From Vulcaniibacterium gelatinicum (GTDB lineage Bacteria > Pseudomonadota > Gammaproteobacteria > Xanthomonadales > Xanthomonadaceae): a stretch of 64,000 nt of DNA. Made by a program: the position numbers and the translations under genes. Shown piece by piece: positions 17,851 through 28,784 of this stretch. The first letter of the stretch is position 1, and the number at the start of each line of letters is the position of its first letter. The stretch lies in contig NZ_VNKO01000009.1 in NCBI RefSeq assembly GCF_008033445.1, positions 49,558 through 113,557 of the forward strand, read 5' to 3'. The notes under the pieces were generated by a model. The model saw nothing but the letters and a program-made list of their open reading frames with translations. It searched no databases and was not told where the DNA came from.

Positions 17851-17877
17851 TTGGCAGTCGCGCATGGCGACTGCTAA
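17851..17877 (+). promoter_or_regulatory. Variant CIRCE operator (HrcA site) upstream of groES
   Basis: TTGGCAGTC, nine bases, GACTGCTAA. The consensus is TTAGCACTC-N9-GAGTGCTAA. Spacing is exact; the C/G change is mirrored in both arms, preserving pairing, and only one position (A to G) is unpaired relative to consensus. It lies 46 bases before the groES start, the expected place for HrcA repression. Confidence 0.75.
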
Positions 17878-17923
17878 AATCGCCGGAATTTTCCAAACCA
17901 ATCAACCACTTGCGAGGGTTGTA

Positions 17924-18211
17924 ATGAACATCAAGCCGCTCTACGACCGCGTGGTCATCAAGCGCATGGAAGAAGAAAAGGTGTCCGCCGGCGGCATCGT
18001 GATCCCGGACACGGCGACCGAGAAGCCGATCAAGGGCGAGGTCATCGCCGTCGGCGAGGGCAAGGTGCTCGACAACGGCAGCCTGCGCGCGCCAAAGGTC
18101 AAGACGGGCGACAAGGTGCTGTTCGGCAAGTACAGCGGCACCGAGGTCAAGCTCGACGGCGTCGAGTACCTGGTGGTGAAGGAAGACGACATCCTCGCGG
18201 TCCTGAACTGA
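17924..18211 (+). CDS. groES: Co-chaperonin GroES
   Basis: A 95-residue GroES that caps the GroEL ring. The full length is standard, beginning [14 protein letters not shown], with the mobile loop around [15 protein letters not shown] and the conserved [20 protein letters not shown] end. The ATG at 17924 has a GAGGG ribosome site 8 bases upstream. It is followed by groEL after 39 bases in the same operon and is preceded by a CIRCE-like operator, implying heat-inducible HrcA control. Confidence 0.98.
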   Translation: MNIKPLYDRVVIKRMEEEKVSAGGIVIPDTATEKPIKGEVIAVGEGKVLDNGSLRAPKVKTGDKVLFGKYSGTEVKLDGVEYLVVKEDDILAVLN

Positions 18212-18244
18212 CCGCTCCGCATTCGAGAACAACCTTCGAGGTAA

Positions 18245-19885
<1,641 letters not shown>

Positions 19886-19918
19886 TCCGGGCCCTCGCAG
19901 GGGTTGCCCGCCTGCGTT

Positions 19919-19944
19919 CCCTCCCCCGCCTCCGCGGGGGAGGG
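19919..19944. repeat. CCCTCCCCCGC-type palindromic repeat, copy 1
   Basis: A perfect 11-bp stem (19919-19929 / 19934-19944) with loop CTCC. Related elements lie at 48148-48204 and 61384-61454. Confidence 0.75.
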
Positions 19945-19978
19945 CCAGGCTGGGAGCCAATCCCGCGCAACACCTCAG

Positions 19979-20010
19979 GAGCCCCGCAGCGATGCGGGGC
20001 TCTTGCGTTT
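19979..20010 (+). terminator. groESL intrinsic terminator
   Basis: GAGCCCCGC / GCGGGGCTC stem (9 bp, loop AGCGAT, 19979-20002) followed by TTGCGTTT. It lies 94 bases after the groEL stop. Confidence 0.8.
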
Positions 20011-20057
20011 CCGGCGTCGGCATCTTGGCCGATCTTTCTGTACCACCCGGTTCTTTT

Positions 20058-20085
20058 TTGCAGTGCAGCGTGCACTTTCGATAAC
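20058..20085 (+). promoter_or_regulatory. Candidate promoter with operator-like inverted repeat, upstream of glnE
   Basis: TTGCAG (20058-20063), 16 bases and GATAAC (20080-20085). The spacer contains the inverted repeat AGTGCA-GCG-TGCACT (20062-20076), well placed for a repressor. Transcription would start near 20093. Confidence 0.45.
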
Positions 20086-20131
20086 GATTCCTTCACGATG
20101 GCTCCGCATCCCGACGTGGGGGAGGGAGCAG

Positions 20132-20164
20132 GCCCGCTACCGGTTCGACCGGGGCGGGCTTTTT
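20132..20164 (+). terminator. Intrinsic terminator in the glnE leader
   Basis: Two-level stem GCCCGC-TA-CCGGT-TCG-ACCGG-G-GCGGGC (20132-20159) followed by five T. No gene on the plus strand lies between it and the groEL terminator, so it ends either a ~70-nt small RNA or a prematurely terminated glnE leader, 77 bases before the glnE start. Confidence 0.65.
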
Positions 20165-20241
20165 ATTCGCCGGCACGATGCTGCGCTGACGCATCGTGCG
20201 GCCGCTTCAGCCCGCCCCGCGCCGCCTGCGATGATGCGGCG

Positions 20242-23013
20242 ATGGACCTGCCGCTGCCCGATCCGGTCGAACGTGCGCTCGCGCGCCTGCGCGCGCTGCC
20301 GGAGGCGGCGGCGCTGTTCGACGATCCTGCGCACGCGGTCACGCTGCGGCGGCTGGCGCTGGCCAGCGAGTTCGCGCTGGAGACGCTGCTGCGGCAGCCG
20401 GGACTGTGCGCGCTGCTGGCAGCGGACGCGGAGGTGCCGCCGCCGGCATTGACGCCGGAGCGGCGCGAGGCGTGGCCGGCCTTGCTGCGCCGCTACCGCG
20501 CGGCCGCCTCCACCCGGCTGGTCTGGCGCGACGTGGCCGGGCGCGACGACGTGGACGCGACCCTGGCCGGCAGCACCGCGCTGGCCGAGACCTGCCTGCG
20601 CCTGGCGCTGGAGGCGCTCGAGGCCGAGTTCGCGCAGCGCCACGGCGTGGTCCGCGCGCGCGATGGCGGCGTGCAGCGGCTGGTGGTGTTCGGGCTGGGC
20701 AAGCTCGGCGGCGGCGAGCTCAACTTCTCCTCCGACGTGGACCTGGTGTACGCCTACGCCGAGGACGGTGAGAGCGACGGCGCCCGCCCGCTCGCGGCCG
20801 AGGACTGGTTCGCGCGCCTCGGCCGGCAACTGGCGAAACTGCTCGACGACGTCACCGCCGACGGCTTCTGCCACCGCGTGGACCTGCGCCTGCGCCCGCA
20901 CGGCAACGCCGGCCGGCTGGCGTGGTCGTTCGCGGCGATGGAGGGCTATTTCCAGCGTGAGGGCCGCGACTGGGAACGCTACGCCTGGCAGAAGGCGCGG
21001 CCGGTGGCCGGCGACCTCGAGGCGGGCGAGCGCTTCCTGCACACGCTGCGGCCGTTCGTGTACCGGCGCTACCTCGACTACGGCGCGCTCGACGGGCTGC
21101 GCGCGATGAAGGCGGCGATCGCGGCCGAGGTCGCGCGCAAGGAGCTGGCCGACGACATCAAGCGCGGCCCGGGCGGGATCCGCGAGATCGAGTTCCTGGT
21201 GCAGGCGCTGCAACTGATCCGCGGCGGCCGCGAGCGCGCGCTGCGCGAACGCCGGCTGCTGCCGGCGCTGGCGGCGCTGGTCGAGGCCGGACACGTGGCG
21301 CCGGAGGCGGGGGAGGCGCTGGCGGCGGCGTACCGCTTCCTGCGCCGGCTCGAGAACCGGCTGCAGATGCTGCGCGATGCGCAGACTCACGCGCTGCCGG
21401 CCGATCCCGTGGATCGGCTGCGTCTCGCGCGCGGACTGGGTTATGCCGACTGGGAAGCGCTGGTGCAAGCCCTCGACACGCACCGCGCGCGGGTGTCGGC
21501 CGAGTTCGAACAACTGCTGGCACGGCGCGGCGCGGCGCGCGACGAGCGCGGCCTGGCCGGCTACTGGCGCGCGCTGCCCGAGGCCGGCGACGCGCAGGCC
21601 CTGGCCGAGGCCGGCTTCGATGCGGTGGAGGAGCTCGATGCCAGCCTGCGCGACTTCGCCCGTGCCCCGGGCGTGCGCGCGCTGAGCGATGCCACGCGCG
21701 CCCGGCTCGACCGCGTGCTGCCGGCGCTGCTCGCCGCCGCCGCGCGTTCGGCGCAGCCGGACGCGGCGCTGCGCCGGCTGCTGCCGCTGCTGCACACGCT
21801 GCTGCGCCGGGCCAGCTACCTGGCCCTGCTCGACGAGCAGCCCGGCGCGCTGGCGCGGCTGGTGGACGTGCTCGCCGGCAGCGCCCTGCTCGCCGAACGC
21901 ATCGCCGCGCACCCGCTGCTGCTGGACGAACTGCTCGACCGGCGCGTGGCCGGGCCGCTGCCCGACCGTGCCGCGCTGGCGGTGGAGTGCCGGCAGGCGC
22001 TGCAGGAGGACGATGCCGAGGCGGCGCTGCAGGCGCTGAACGAGGCGCGGCAGGCGCTGAGCTTCCGCATCGCCGTGGCCACGCTGGATGCGCGGCAGAG
22101 CGCGCAGGACAGCGCGCGCCAGCTGGCGTGGCTGGCCGACGCGGTGGTCGGGGGCGTGCTCGCGCTGGCCTGGCGCGAGCTGCGCCAGGCGCACGGCGAG
22201 GTGCCGGGCGCGCGCTTCGCCGTGCTCGGCTACGGCAGCCTCGGCGGCGAGGAGCTGGGCTTCGGCTCCGATCTCGACTTGGTGTTCCTGTACGACGCCC
22301 CGGCCGAGGCGGTGTCCGACGGCGCGCGTGCGCTGGATGCGCCGCGCTGGTTCGCGCGCCTGGCGCAGAAGATCGTGGCCCTGCTCGGCACCAGCACCGG
22401 CGCCGGCCGGCTTTACGACGTGGACGTGCGCCTGCGCCCGGACGGGGCCAAGGGCCTGCTGGTGTCCACCCTGGGCAGCTTCGCCGACTACCAGCGCGAG
22501 CGCGCCTGGACCTGGGAGCACCAGGCGCTGGTGCGCGCGCGCGCCGTGGCCGGCGAGGCCACGCTGTGCGCCGATTTCGCCCGGGTGCGCACCGAGACCC
22601 TGGCGCGGCCGCGCGATCCGGACAAGCTGCGTGCGGACGTGGCCGCGATGCGCGCGCGCATGCGCGCCGAGCTCGACCGCTCCGACGCCGCCCGCTTCGA
22701 TCTCAAGCAGGGCGCGGGCGGGCTGGTGGACCTGGAATTCCTGCTGCAGTTCCTGGTCCTGCGCGAGGGCGCGCGGCACCCGACGCTGCTCGCGCCGCAC
22801 GACACCCCGGGCCTGCTGCGTGCGGCGCGCACGGCCGGCGTGCTCGCGCCCGGCGTCGCCGCGGATCTGCTCGCCGCGCACGCGGCGCTGCTCGAGGCCG
22901 GCCTGCGCTGCACCCTCGACCGGCGGCCGCGGCTGGTGCCGTACACGCCGCAGATCGAGGCCGCGCGCGCCGCGATCGCGGCGGCGTTCCGGGCGATGGG
23001 GCTGGGCGACTAG
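20242..23013 (+). CDS. glnE: Bifunctional glutamine synthetase adenylyltransferase/adenylyl-removing enzyme
   Basis: GlnE adds or removes AMP on glutamine synthetase in response to PII, tuning nitrogen assimilation. The 923 residues fit the family (E. coli 946). Both nucleotidyltransferase domains are intact: the N-terminal adenylyl-removing domain with [18 protein letters not shown] (about residue 150) and the C-terminal adenylyltransferase domain with [18 protein letters not shown] (about 665), separated by a helical regulatory region. ATG 20242 begins [13 protein letters not shown]. The stop overlaps the stop of the convergent ELM1-like gene by 3 bases. Confidence 0.97.
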   Translation: MDLPLPDPVERALARLRALPEAAALFDDPAHAVTLRRLALASEFALETLLRQPGLCALLAADAEVPPPALTPERREAWPALLRRYRAAASTRLVWRDVAGRDDVDATLAGSTALAETCLRLALEALEAEFAQRHGVVRARDGGVQRLVVFGLGKLGGGELNFSSDVDLVYAYAEDGESDGARPLAAEDWFARLGRQLAKLLDDVTADGFCHRVDLRLRPHGNAGRLAWSFAAMEGYFQREGRDWERYAWQKARPVAGDLEAGERFLHTLRPFVYRRYLDYGALDGLRAMKAAIAAEVARKELADDIKRGPGGIREIEFLVQALQLIRGGRERALRERRLLPALAALVEAGHVAPEAGEALAAAYRFLRRLENRLQMLRDAQTHALPADPVDRLRLARGLGYADWEALVQALDTHRARVSAEFEQLLARRGAARDERGLAGYWRALPEAGDAQALAEAGFDAVEELDASLRDFARAPGVRALSDATRARLDRVLPALLAAAARSAQPDAALRRLLPLLHTLLRRASYLALLDEQPGALARLVDVLAGSALLAERIAAHPLLLDELLDRRVAGPLPDRAALAVECRQALQEDDAEAALQALNEARQALSFRIAVATLDARQSAQDSARQLAWLADAVVGGVLALAWRELRQAHGEVPGARFAVLGYGSLGGEELGFGSDLDLVFLYDAPAEAVSDGARALDAPRWFARLAQKIVALLGTSTGAGRLYDVDVRLRPDGAKGLLVSTLGSFADYQRERAWTWEHQALVRARAVAGEATLCADFARVRTETLARPRDPDKLRADVAAMRARMRAELDRSDAARFDLKQGAGGLVDLEFLLQFLVLREGARHPTLLAPHDTPGLLRAARTAGVLAPGVAADLLAAHAALLEAGLRCTLDRRPRLVPYTPQIEAARAAIAAAFRAMGLGD

Positions 23014-23987
23014 GCCGGCAGCCCCAGCCGTGCCCGCACTTCGGCCGCGATCCGCGCGGTCTCGCGCAGCGGCTGCACCGGGAAGGCCTCGAGCGAGCCC
23101 GCGAATGGCCGGACCCGTCCGAGCGCGCCGAGCTGGGCGTGGAAGCGCGGCAGCCGCCGCCCGCGGACGCATGCGGCCGCCAGCAGGTACACCGGTGCCT
23201 GCGTGGCGCAGGCCTCGCTGAGCATGTTGACCGAATCGGGCGTGGCGACGATGCGGTCGGCGAAGGCGAGCATCCCGGGATAGGGGTTGTCCGTGCCGCC
23301 ATCGCCGAACCAGCGCACGCCGGGAATGCCGGCAAGGCGGTGGCGCAGCGCCGTGGCCCACGACTCCGGGGTGCGGCGCGAGGTGGTGGCGAGCAGGCTG
23401 CCGCCCTCGGCGCGCAGCACGGCCTCGAGCGCGGCCAGCGCGGCCTCGAACCCGGATGCGTCCAGCGGCGCGTGCCGCGAGGGTCCGCCGACCAGCAGGG
23501 TGATGCGCGGCGACGGCAGTTGCGCCAGGACATCGAAATCGGCCCGCGCCTGCGCCAGCCAGGCCTCGTCCACCGGATGCAGGCTGCCGACCAGGGTCAG
23601 CACGTTGTCGCCGCGCAGCGCGTCGTGCTCGGGCACGACCACGAGGTTCCAGGCGCGCGGATCCAGGCGTGGATCGAGGATCTGCACCCCCCGGCCGCCG
23701 TGCGCGCGCAGCAGGCGGGTGGCGAGCGCGGCCTGGCGGCCGCAGCCGATCGCCAGCGCCGGCGGTGCGGCCAGCCACGGGGCCAGCGCCGGGTCGAAGC
23801 CGCGCGCCGCCAGCGGCAGGGCCCGCGGCGCCGCCCAGCGCCAGGGCGCGCGCGGGCGCAGGACCAGCTCGCCCGGCGCCGGATCCAGTGCCCGGCCCAG
23901 CGCCAGGGCCTGGCGTGCGTTGCCGGCGCGCCCGTCGTGGACGCACAACGTGACCGGTTCGGCGGCGGAGCGTTGCATGCGTGGCAC
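23010..23987 (-). CDS. ELM1/DUF1022 family protein (putative sugar-nucleotide-dependent glycosyltransferase)
   Basis: A 325-residue protein of the mitochondrial-fission ELM1 (DUF1022) family, found widely in proteobacteria. Characteristic segments are [14 protein letters not shown] near the start, [41 protein letters not shown] and the UDP-sugar-site-like [13 protein letters not shown]. The fold resembles GT-B enzymes, but the bacterial function is not established. The gene converges on and just overlaps glnE. The ATG at 23987 gives MPRMQRSA; an internal ATG (residue 4) is possible. Confidence 0.85.
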   Translation of the reverse strand: MPRMQRSAAEPVTLCVHDGRAGNARQALALGRALDPAPGELVLRPRAPWRWAAPRALPLAARGFDPALAPWLAAPPALAIGCGRQAALATRLLRAHGGRGVQILDPRLDPRAWNLVVVPEHDALRGDNVLTLVGSLHPVDEAWLAQARADFDVLAQLPSPRITLLVGGPSRHAPLDASGFEAALAALEAVLRAEGGSLLATTSRRTPESWATALRHRLAGIPGVRWFGDGGTDNPYPGMLAFADRIVATPDSVNMLSEACATQAPVYLLAAACVRGRRLPRFHAQLGALGRVRPFAGSLEAFPVQPLRETARIAAEVRARLGLPA

Positions 23988-24068
23988 CCAACGTTGCGGC
24001 GCGTTGGCGGCCGCATGACGCGCGACACTCTACACTGCGCGTCCCCGCACTCCCCGATGGAACGCCGC

Positions 24069-24659
24069 ATGAAGGATGTCCTGCCCGCCCCCGCGCTCGA
24101 CCAGCTGTTCCGGCAGGCGCGCACCTACAACGCCTTTTCCGGCGACGTGAGCGACGAGACCCTGCACGCGCTGTACGACCTGCTGAAGTGGGGGCCGACC
24201 GCGGCCAACAGCTGCCCGGCCCGGTTCGTGTTCGTCAAGTCGAAGGAGGCCAAGGCCAGGCTCGGCCCCGCCCTCGACGAGGGCAACTACGCCAAGACCA
24301 TGGCCGCGCCGTGCACGGTGATCGTGGCCTACGACATGGCGTTCTACGACAAGCTGCCGGTGCTGTTCCCGCACACCGACGCCCGCGCCTGGTTCGACAC
24401 CAAGCCCGAGGACGCGCTCGAGCGCATCTGCCTGCGCAACGGCAGCCTGCAGGGCGCCTACCTGATCCTGGCCGCGCGCGCGCTCGGCCTGGATTGCGGG
24501 CCGATGTCCGGTTTCGACAACGCCAAGGTGGACGCGGCGTTCTTCGCCGGCACCACCTGGCGCTCCAATTTCCTGGTCAACCTCGGCCGCGGCGAGCCGT
24601 CCTCGATCTTCCCGCGTTCGCCGCGGCTGCCATTCGACGAGGCCTGCCGCATCGAATAG
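24069..24659 (+). CDS. Nitroreductase-family protein, RutE/malonic semialdehyde reductase-like
   Basis: A 196-residue FMN-dependent nitroreductase resembling E. coli RutE in length and sequence ([51 protein letters not shown]). RutE reduces malonic semialdehyde to 3-hydroxypropionate in pyrimidine catabolism, but no other rut gene is nearby, so the physiological substrate is uncertain. ATG 24069 has GGAA 6 bases upstream; an in-frame ATG at 24057 would add MERR. It is divergent from the ELM1-like gene. Confidence 0.88.
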   Translation: MKDVLPAPALDQLFRQARTYNAFSGDVSDETLHALYDLLKWGPTAANSCPARFVFVKSKEAKARLGPALDEGNYAKTMAAPCTVIVAYDMAFYDKLPVLFPHTDARAWFDTKPEDALERICLRNGSLQGAYLILAARALGLDCGPMSGFDNAKVDAAFFAGTTWRSNFLVNLGRGEPSSIFPRSPRLPFDEACRIE

Positions 24660-24707
24660 CCCCGCGGCCACGTATCTGTTGCACCCCCCTTCCGGAGACC
24701 CTCCCCC

Positions 24708-25301
24708 ATGATCCGTTCCCGCCTGCTGCCGCCCGTACTCGGCCTGCTGCTCGCATTCGGCACCGCGCATGCCGCGCCGGTGCAGTACAAGCTCGATCCG
24801 AACCACACCATCGTCCTGGCGCAGTGGAGCCATTTCGGCTTCTCCCACCCGGTGGCCAACTTCGGCCAGGTGGACGGCACCCTGGTGTACGACGCCGACG
24901 ACGTCCCGGCCTCGAGCGTGCAGGTCACGCTGCCGCTGGCGGGCCTGCAGGCCTTCGTGCCCGATTTCAACGAGCACCTGCTCAGCGCCGATTTCTTCGA
25001 TGCCGAGAAGCATCCCAATGCCACCTTCCGCAGCACCAAGGTCGAAGCGCTTGGCGAGGGCCGGTTCAAGATCACCGGCGAGCTGACCATCAAGGGCATC
25101 ACCCGCCCGGTGGTGCTGGACGCGAAGCTCAACAAGGTCGGCGAGCGCCAGGGTCGCCCGGCGATCGGCTTCGACGCCACCGCCACGCTCAAGCGCAGCG
25201 AGTTCGGCCTCGGCCTGTACGTGCCCAACGTCAGCGACGAGGTGAAGCTGACGATCAGCACCGAGGCCACGGTGCCGAAGCCGGAGCCGGCCAGGCCGTG
25301 A
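24708..25301 (+). CDS. YceI-family periplasmic protein
   Basis: A 197-residue protein with a Sec signal peptide (1-22, cleaved near AHA/AP) and a YceI lipocalin-like barrel, a fold that binds polyisoprenoids in related proteins. Typical sequence: YKLDPNHTIVLAQWSHFGFS, DFFDAEKHPNATFRST, LTIKGITRPVVLD. The family is often induced by high pH or stress. The GTGA overlap of its stop with the pirin start suggests coupling. Confidence 0.92.
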   Translation: MIRSRLLPPVLGLLLAFGTAHAAPVQYKLDPNHTIVLAQWSHFGFSHPVANFGQVDGTLVYDADDVPASSVQVTLPLAGLQAFVPDFNEHLLSADFFDAEKHPNATFRSTKVEALGEGRFKITGELTIKGITRPVVLDAKLNKVGERQGRPAIGFDATATLKRSEFGLGLYVPNVSDEVKLTISTEATVPKPEPARP

Positions 25302-26011
25302 TCGTCGAACGGCGCTCGGAGGCGCGCGGCCGCGGCGGCGCGGGCTGGCTCGACAGCCGGCACACGTTCTCGTTCGCGCACTACTACGACCCGCAGTGGA
25401 TGGGGTTCTCGGCCCTGCGCGTGCTCAACGAGGACCAGGTCGCGCCGGGCGCCGGCTTCGCCCCGCACCGCCACGCCAACATGGAGATCGTGAGCTACGT
25501 GCTGTCCGGCGCGCTCGCGCACCGCGACAGCCAGGGCGGCGAGGGCGTGCTGCGTGCGGGCGAGCTGCAGTGGATGAGCGCCGGCCACGGCATCGAGCAC
25601 GGCGAGTACAACGCCTCCGACCGCGAGCCGGTGCATTTCCTGCAGATCTGGATCCAGCCCGACCGGCTCAACGCGCGTCCGGCCTATGCGCAGCGCGCGT
25701 TCGATCCGGTGGCGCGGCGCGGACGCTGGGCGACCCTGGTCGCGCCCGACGGCGCCGACGGCGCGCTGCCGATCCGGCAGCAGGCCTGGCTGCACGGCGT
25801 GCGGCTCGGCGCCGGCGAGCAGGTCGGGTTTACGCTCGATCCCGAGCGAGCCTACTGGCTGCACCTGGCGCAAGGCGAGGCCGAGGTCGCGGGCCGGTCG
25901 CTGCACGCCGGCGATGCGCTCGGCCTGGCCGGCGAGCAGGGCCGGCTGGTCCTCGCCGGCCGGGGCGCGGGGCTGGCCGACGTGCTGCTGTTCGAACTGC
26001 CGCCGCTCTGA
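25298..26011 (+). CDS. Pirin-family protein (quercetin dioxygenase-like bicupin)
   Basis: A 237-residue pirin. The N-terminal cupin carries the metal ligands in HRHANMEIVSYVL and MSAGHGIEHGEYN. Bacterial pirins (E. coli YhhW) can oxidise quercetin; others modulate regulators, so the physiological role is open. It begins with a GTG at 25298 that overlaps the YceI stop as GTGA; no ATG exists upstream in frame that fits the family. Confidence 0.92.
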   Translation: MIVERRSEARGRGGAGWLDSRHTFSFAHYYDPQWMGFSALRVLNEDQVAPGAGFAPHRHANMEIVSYVLSGALAHRDSQGGEGVLRAGELQWMSAGHGIEHGEYNASDREPVHFLQIWIQPDRLNARPAYAQRAFDPVARRGRWATLVAPDGADGALPIRQQAWLHGVRLGAGEQVGFTLDPERAYWLHLAQGEAEVAGRSLHAGDALGLAGEQGRLVLAGRGAGLADVLLFELPPL

Positions 26012-26075
26012 GCGGGCCGCGGGGGCGCGAGCGGCGCTGCTACACTTGCGGCCCCCGCATTCCCAGCCCGCGCCC

Positions 26076-26279
26076 ATGGCCGACCCGACCCCGACCGCCG
26101 CCGCGCCCGCCAACGCCCAGCAGCGCTACGAGGTGCGCCGCGCCGACCTGCCGCTGAGCTGCCCGCTGCCGTCCATGGCGCTGTGGAATTCGCATCCGCG
26201 CGTGTACCTGCCGATCGAGGCCGAGGGCGGCCAGGCCAAGTGCCCTTACTGCGGCGCCCAGTACGTGCTGGTGGACTGA
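26076..26279 (+). CDS. Small CHCC-type zinc-finger protein
   Basis: A 67-residue protein with the zf-CHCC pattern Cys29, His40, Cys56, Cys59 (CPLPSMALWNSHPRVYLPI ... CPYCG), similar to the zinc subunit NDUFS6 of mitochondrial complex I and to small bacterial proteins beside LPS or nuo genes. No function is established. It lies 22 bases before the glycosyltransferase and may be cotranscribed with it. Confidence 0.88.
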   Translation: MADPTPTAAAPANAQQRYEVRRADLPLSCPLPSMALWNSHPRVYLPIEAEGGQAKCPYCGAQYVLVD

Positions 26280-26301
26280 GTACCGCGGCAGGGCGCGGGA
26301 C

Positions 26302-27417
26302 ATGCGCCGCCTGACCGTCGTCCAGCTCCTGCCCGCGCTCGAGTCCGGCGGCGTGGAGCGCTCCACGCTCGAGATCGCGCAGGCCCTGGTCCGCGCCGGC
26401 CACCGCGCGCTCGTCGTGTCCGCCGGCGGCCGCCTGGTGCCGCGCCTGCAGGCGCTGGGCGCCGAACACGTCACGCTCGACATCGGCCGCAAGTCGCCGC
26501 TGACCCTGCGCCACGTGCGCACGCTGCGGCACCTGTTCGTGCGCGAGGCGGCGGACATCGTGCACGCGCGTTCGCGCCTGCCGGCGTGGCTCGGCTGGTG
26601 GGCGCTGCAGGGGGTGCCTGCGGCGCGGCGGCCGCGTTTCGTCACCACCGTGCACGGGCTCAATTCGCCCTCGCGCTACAGCGCGATCATGGCCCGCGGC
26701 GAACGCGTGATCTGCGTGTCGGAGACGGTGCGCGCACACGTGCTCCAGCACTACCCCGGCACGCCGCGCGAGCGCCTGCGGGTGATCCCGCGCGGCATCG
26801 ATCCCGCCGCGTTCCCGCGTGCGCCCGCGCCCGATCCCGCCGCGCGGGCGCGCGTGGCCGCGCGGCACCCGGTGCTCGGCGGCGAGGGCCCGCTGCTGCT
26901 GCTGCCCGGCCGCGGCACCCGCCTGAAGGGTCATGCCGACGCGATCGCGCTGCTGGCCGCGCTGCGCGCGGACGGATTCGATGCACGGCTGTGGATGCCC
27001 GGCGCGTGCGAGGCAGGCCGCACGCGCTATCTCGCCGAACTCCAGGCGCAGGCGCAGCGCTGCGGCGTGGCCGACGCGCTGGCGTTGACGCCGCCGACCG
27101 ACGCCATGGCCGAGGCCTACGCCGCCTGCGACCTGGTGCTGCAGCTCTCGCGCAAGCCGGAAGCGTTCGGCCGCACCGTGCTCGAGGCGCTGGCGGTCGG
27201 CCGGCCGGTGCTGGGCTGGGCGCATGGCGGCGTGGGCGAACTGCTGGCGCAACTCGCGCCCGCCGGCGCGGTGCCGCCGTTCGATGTCGCGCAACTGACG
27301 GGCACCGCGCGCGCCCTGCTCGCGCATCCGCCGCCGCCGGTTACGATCCCCCACACCCTGCGCGCGATGCAGGAGGCCACGCTCGCGGTCTATGCCGAAC
27401 TCGACGACAACCCCTGA
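26302..27417 (+). CDS. GT4-family glycosyltransferase
   Basis: A 371-residue GT-B enzyme of the glycosyltransferase family 4. The acceptor domain starts VVQLLPALESGGVERSTLEIA (the GGVE loop) and the donor domain has KPEAFGRTVLEALAVGRPVL with the E-x7-E pattern. It is followed by an O-antigen ligase-like gene with a 26-base overlap, and LPS genes (acyltransferase, waaA) follow, so a role in LPS core or O-antigen sugar transfer is inferred. The exact sugar is unknown. Confidence 0.9.
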   Translation: MRRLTVVQLLPALESGGVERSTLEIAQALVRAGHRALVVSAGGRLVPRLQALGAEHVTLDIGRKSPLTLRHVRTLRHLFVREAADIVHARSRLPAWLGWWALQGVPAARRPRFVTTVHGLNSPSRYSAIMARGERVICVSETVRAHVLQHYPGTPRERLRVIPRGIDPAAFPRAPAPDPAARARVAARHPVLGGEGPLLLLPGRGTRLKGHADAIALLAALRADGFDARLWMPGACEAGRTRYLAELQAQAQRCGVADALALTPPTDAMAEAYAACDLVLQLSRKPEAFGRTVLEALAVGRPVLGWAHGGVGELLAQLAPAGAVPPFDVAQLTGTARALLAHPPPPVTIPHTLRAMQEATLAVYAELDDNP

Positions 27418-28717
27418 AGTGCATGTCCCCGGCTGGCGTTGGGCGCCGGCGTGGGTGCTGGCTTTCGTCGCCTTGTGGCCGGCGCCGGGCTACGCCGAGG
27501 GCGTGCTGGTGCTCGGCGCGCTGGTCGCGATCGTGCGCCTGCTGCTGGCGCGGTTCCGCGGCGGCACGGCGCTGCTCAGCAGCCCCGCCTGGGCGTTGAC
27601 CAGCGTGCTGTTCGCCGCCTACTGGCTGCCCGAACTGCTGTCGGCGCTGGATGCGGTGGACCGCGCGCGCGCGTTCAAGGAAGCCGCAGTGGATCTGCGC
27701 TACCTGCCGTTCCTGTGGCTGGCCGCGGCGGCGGTCGCCGACGAACGCGGCCGCCGGGTCACCTTCGGCGGCCTGGCGGTGATCGTCGCGGTGTGGACCG
27801 CGGACGCGCTGCTCGAGGCGCTGGCCGGCACCAGCCCGTTGTTCTTCGGCCTCGACGCGCTCAAGCAGCTGGTCAGCGGGCGGCCGATGTGCCCGCCCGA
27901 AGCGGCGTTCGCGTTCGGGCGTCTGACCGGCGTGCTCGGTGAGTGCAATCCGAAGCTCGGCCTGGTGCTGGCGAGCCTGTCGCCGTTCGCGCTGCATGCG
28001 GCGCACCGGCGCTTCGCCGCGGCGGGCTGGGTGATCGCCGCCGCCGCGATCGGCCTGGTGGTGCTGCTTGCGGGCGCGCGGGCGGCGTGGCTGACCTACA
28101 CGCTGGTGCTGCTGTGGTCGGGCTGGCGCGCGCTCGGCTGGCGCCGGCTCGCCGGCGTGTTCCTGTTCGGCGCGCTCGCGCTGGGCGCGGCGAGCTGGCT
28201 GCACGCACCGTTCGCCGAGCGCCTGCAACGCAGCGCCGCGGCGCTGGCGGGCGATGCCGCCGGCATGGACCACGCCCTCTCCGGCCGCACCCGGATCTGG
28301 GCGGCGGCGTGGTGCATGTTTCGCGAGCATCCGGTCAATGGCGTGGGTGCGCGCGGCTTCCGCGAGGCATTCCCGGCCTGCGATCCGCAGCCGGGCGAAC
28401 CGGCGGCGTGGGGCGAGGGCCCGGCCCTGCATGCGCACCAGCTGGTGCTGGAGGTGGCGAGCGAGACCGGCAGCTTCGGCCTGCTGCTGTGGCTGGCCGG
28501 CGCCGCGCTGGCCTGGCGCGCCTGGCGGTACGCCCCGAACCAGGCGCGCGAACGGGCGCGGCCGGCGATGATCGCGCTGGCCGTGACCGTGTTCCCCTTC
28601 AACACCCACCTGGCGTTCTACGCCACCTTCTGGGGCGGGCTGACCCTGCTGCTGGCCGCGCTCTACGCCGGCAGCCTGCTCGCACGCACGACACCATTCC
28701 CGCGCATGCCAGGTTGA
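27392..28717 (+). CDS. O-antigen ligase family membrane protein
   Basis: A 441-residue polytopic membrane protein with about ten helices and a large periplasmic loop (about 270-355) carrying the Wzy_C/WaaL signature GRTRIWAAAWCMFREHPVNG. Family members ligate O-antigen to lipid A-core or polymerise O-units. The ATG at 27392 overlaps the glycosyltransferase by 26 bases; a GTG at 27419, right after that gene's stop, is the alternative start. Function is inferred from family and the LPS neighbourhood. Confidence 0.85.
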   Translation: MPNSTTTPEVHVPGWRWAPAWVLAFVALWPAPGYAEGVLVLGALVAIVRLLLARFRGGTALLSSPAWALTSVLFAAYWLPELLSALDAVDRARAFKEAAVDLRYLPFLWLAAAAVADERGRRVTFGGLAVIVAVWTADALLEALAGTSPLFFGLDALKQLVSGRPMCPPEAAFAFGRLTGVLGECNPKLGLVLASLSPFALHAAHRRFAAAGWVIAAAAIGLVVLLAGARAAWLTYTLVLLWSGWRALGWRRLAGVFLFGALALGAASWLHAPFAERLQRSAAALAGDAAGMDHALSGRTRIWAAAWCMFREHPVNGVGARGFREAFPACDPQPGEPAAWGEGPALHAHQLVLEVASETGSFGLLLWLAGAALAWRAWRYAPNQARERARPAMIALAVTVFPFNTHLAFYATFWGGLTLLLAALYAGSLLARTTPFPRMPG

Positions 28718-28735
28718 GCCTGCCTGCTATCCGGG

Positions 28736-28779
28736 GTTGTCATCCCGGCGCACGCCGGGATCCGCTGCAGCGGATCCCG
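28736..28779. repeat. Overlapping palindromes between convergent genes
   Basis: ATCCCGGCG-CA-CGCCGGGAT (28742-28761) overlaps a perfect 22-bp palindrome at 28757-28778 (half GGGATCCGCTG). The two hairpins share GGGAT and cannot form together. The motif is like the common proteobacterial intergenic REPs; it lies between the O-antigen ligase and lpxL stops and probably serves as a bidirectional terminator. Confidence 0.7.
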
Positions 28780-28784
28780 CTCAT

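Larger units (their letters stand above)
19886..20241. other. groEL-glnE intergenic region
   Basis: 356 bases containing, in order, a CCCTCCCCCGC palindromic repeat (19919-19944), the groEL terminator (19979), a candidate promoter (20058-20085) with an inverted repeat between its hexamers, and a second intrinsic terminator (20132-20164), all upstream of the glnE ATG. Confidence 0.7.

Noticed and set aside
20131..20160. GGTTCGA resembling a tRNA T-loop
   Set aside because: The 7-base loop and 5-bp stem are not formed and no acceptor or anticodon arm is present; it is a terminator hairpin.
20137..23991. 1284-codon open frame antisense to glnE
   Set aside because: Arg/Ala/Gln-rich translation without motifs; the plus strand encodes intact GlnE and the minus frame of ELM1 is different.
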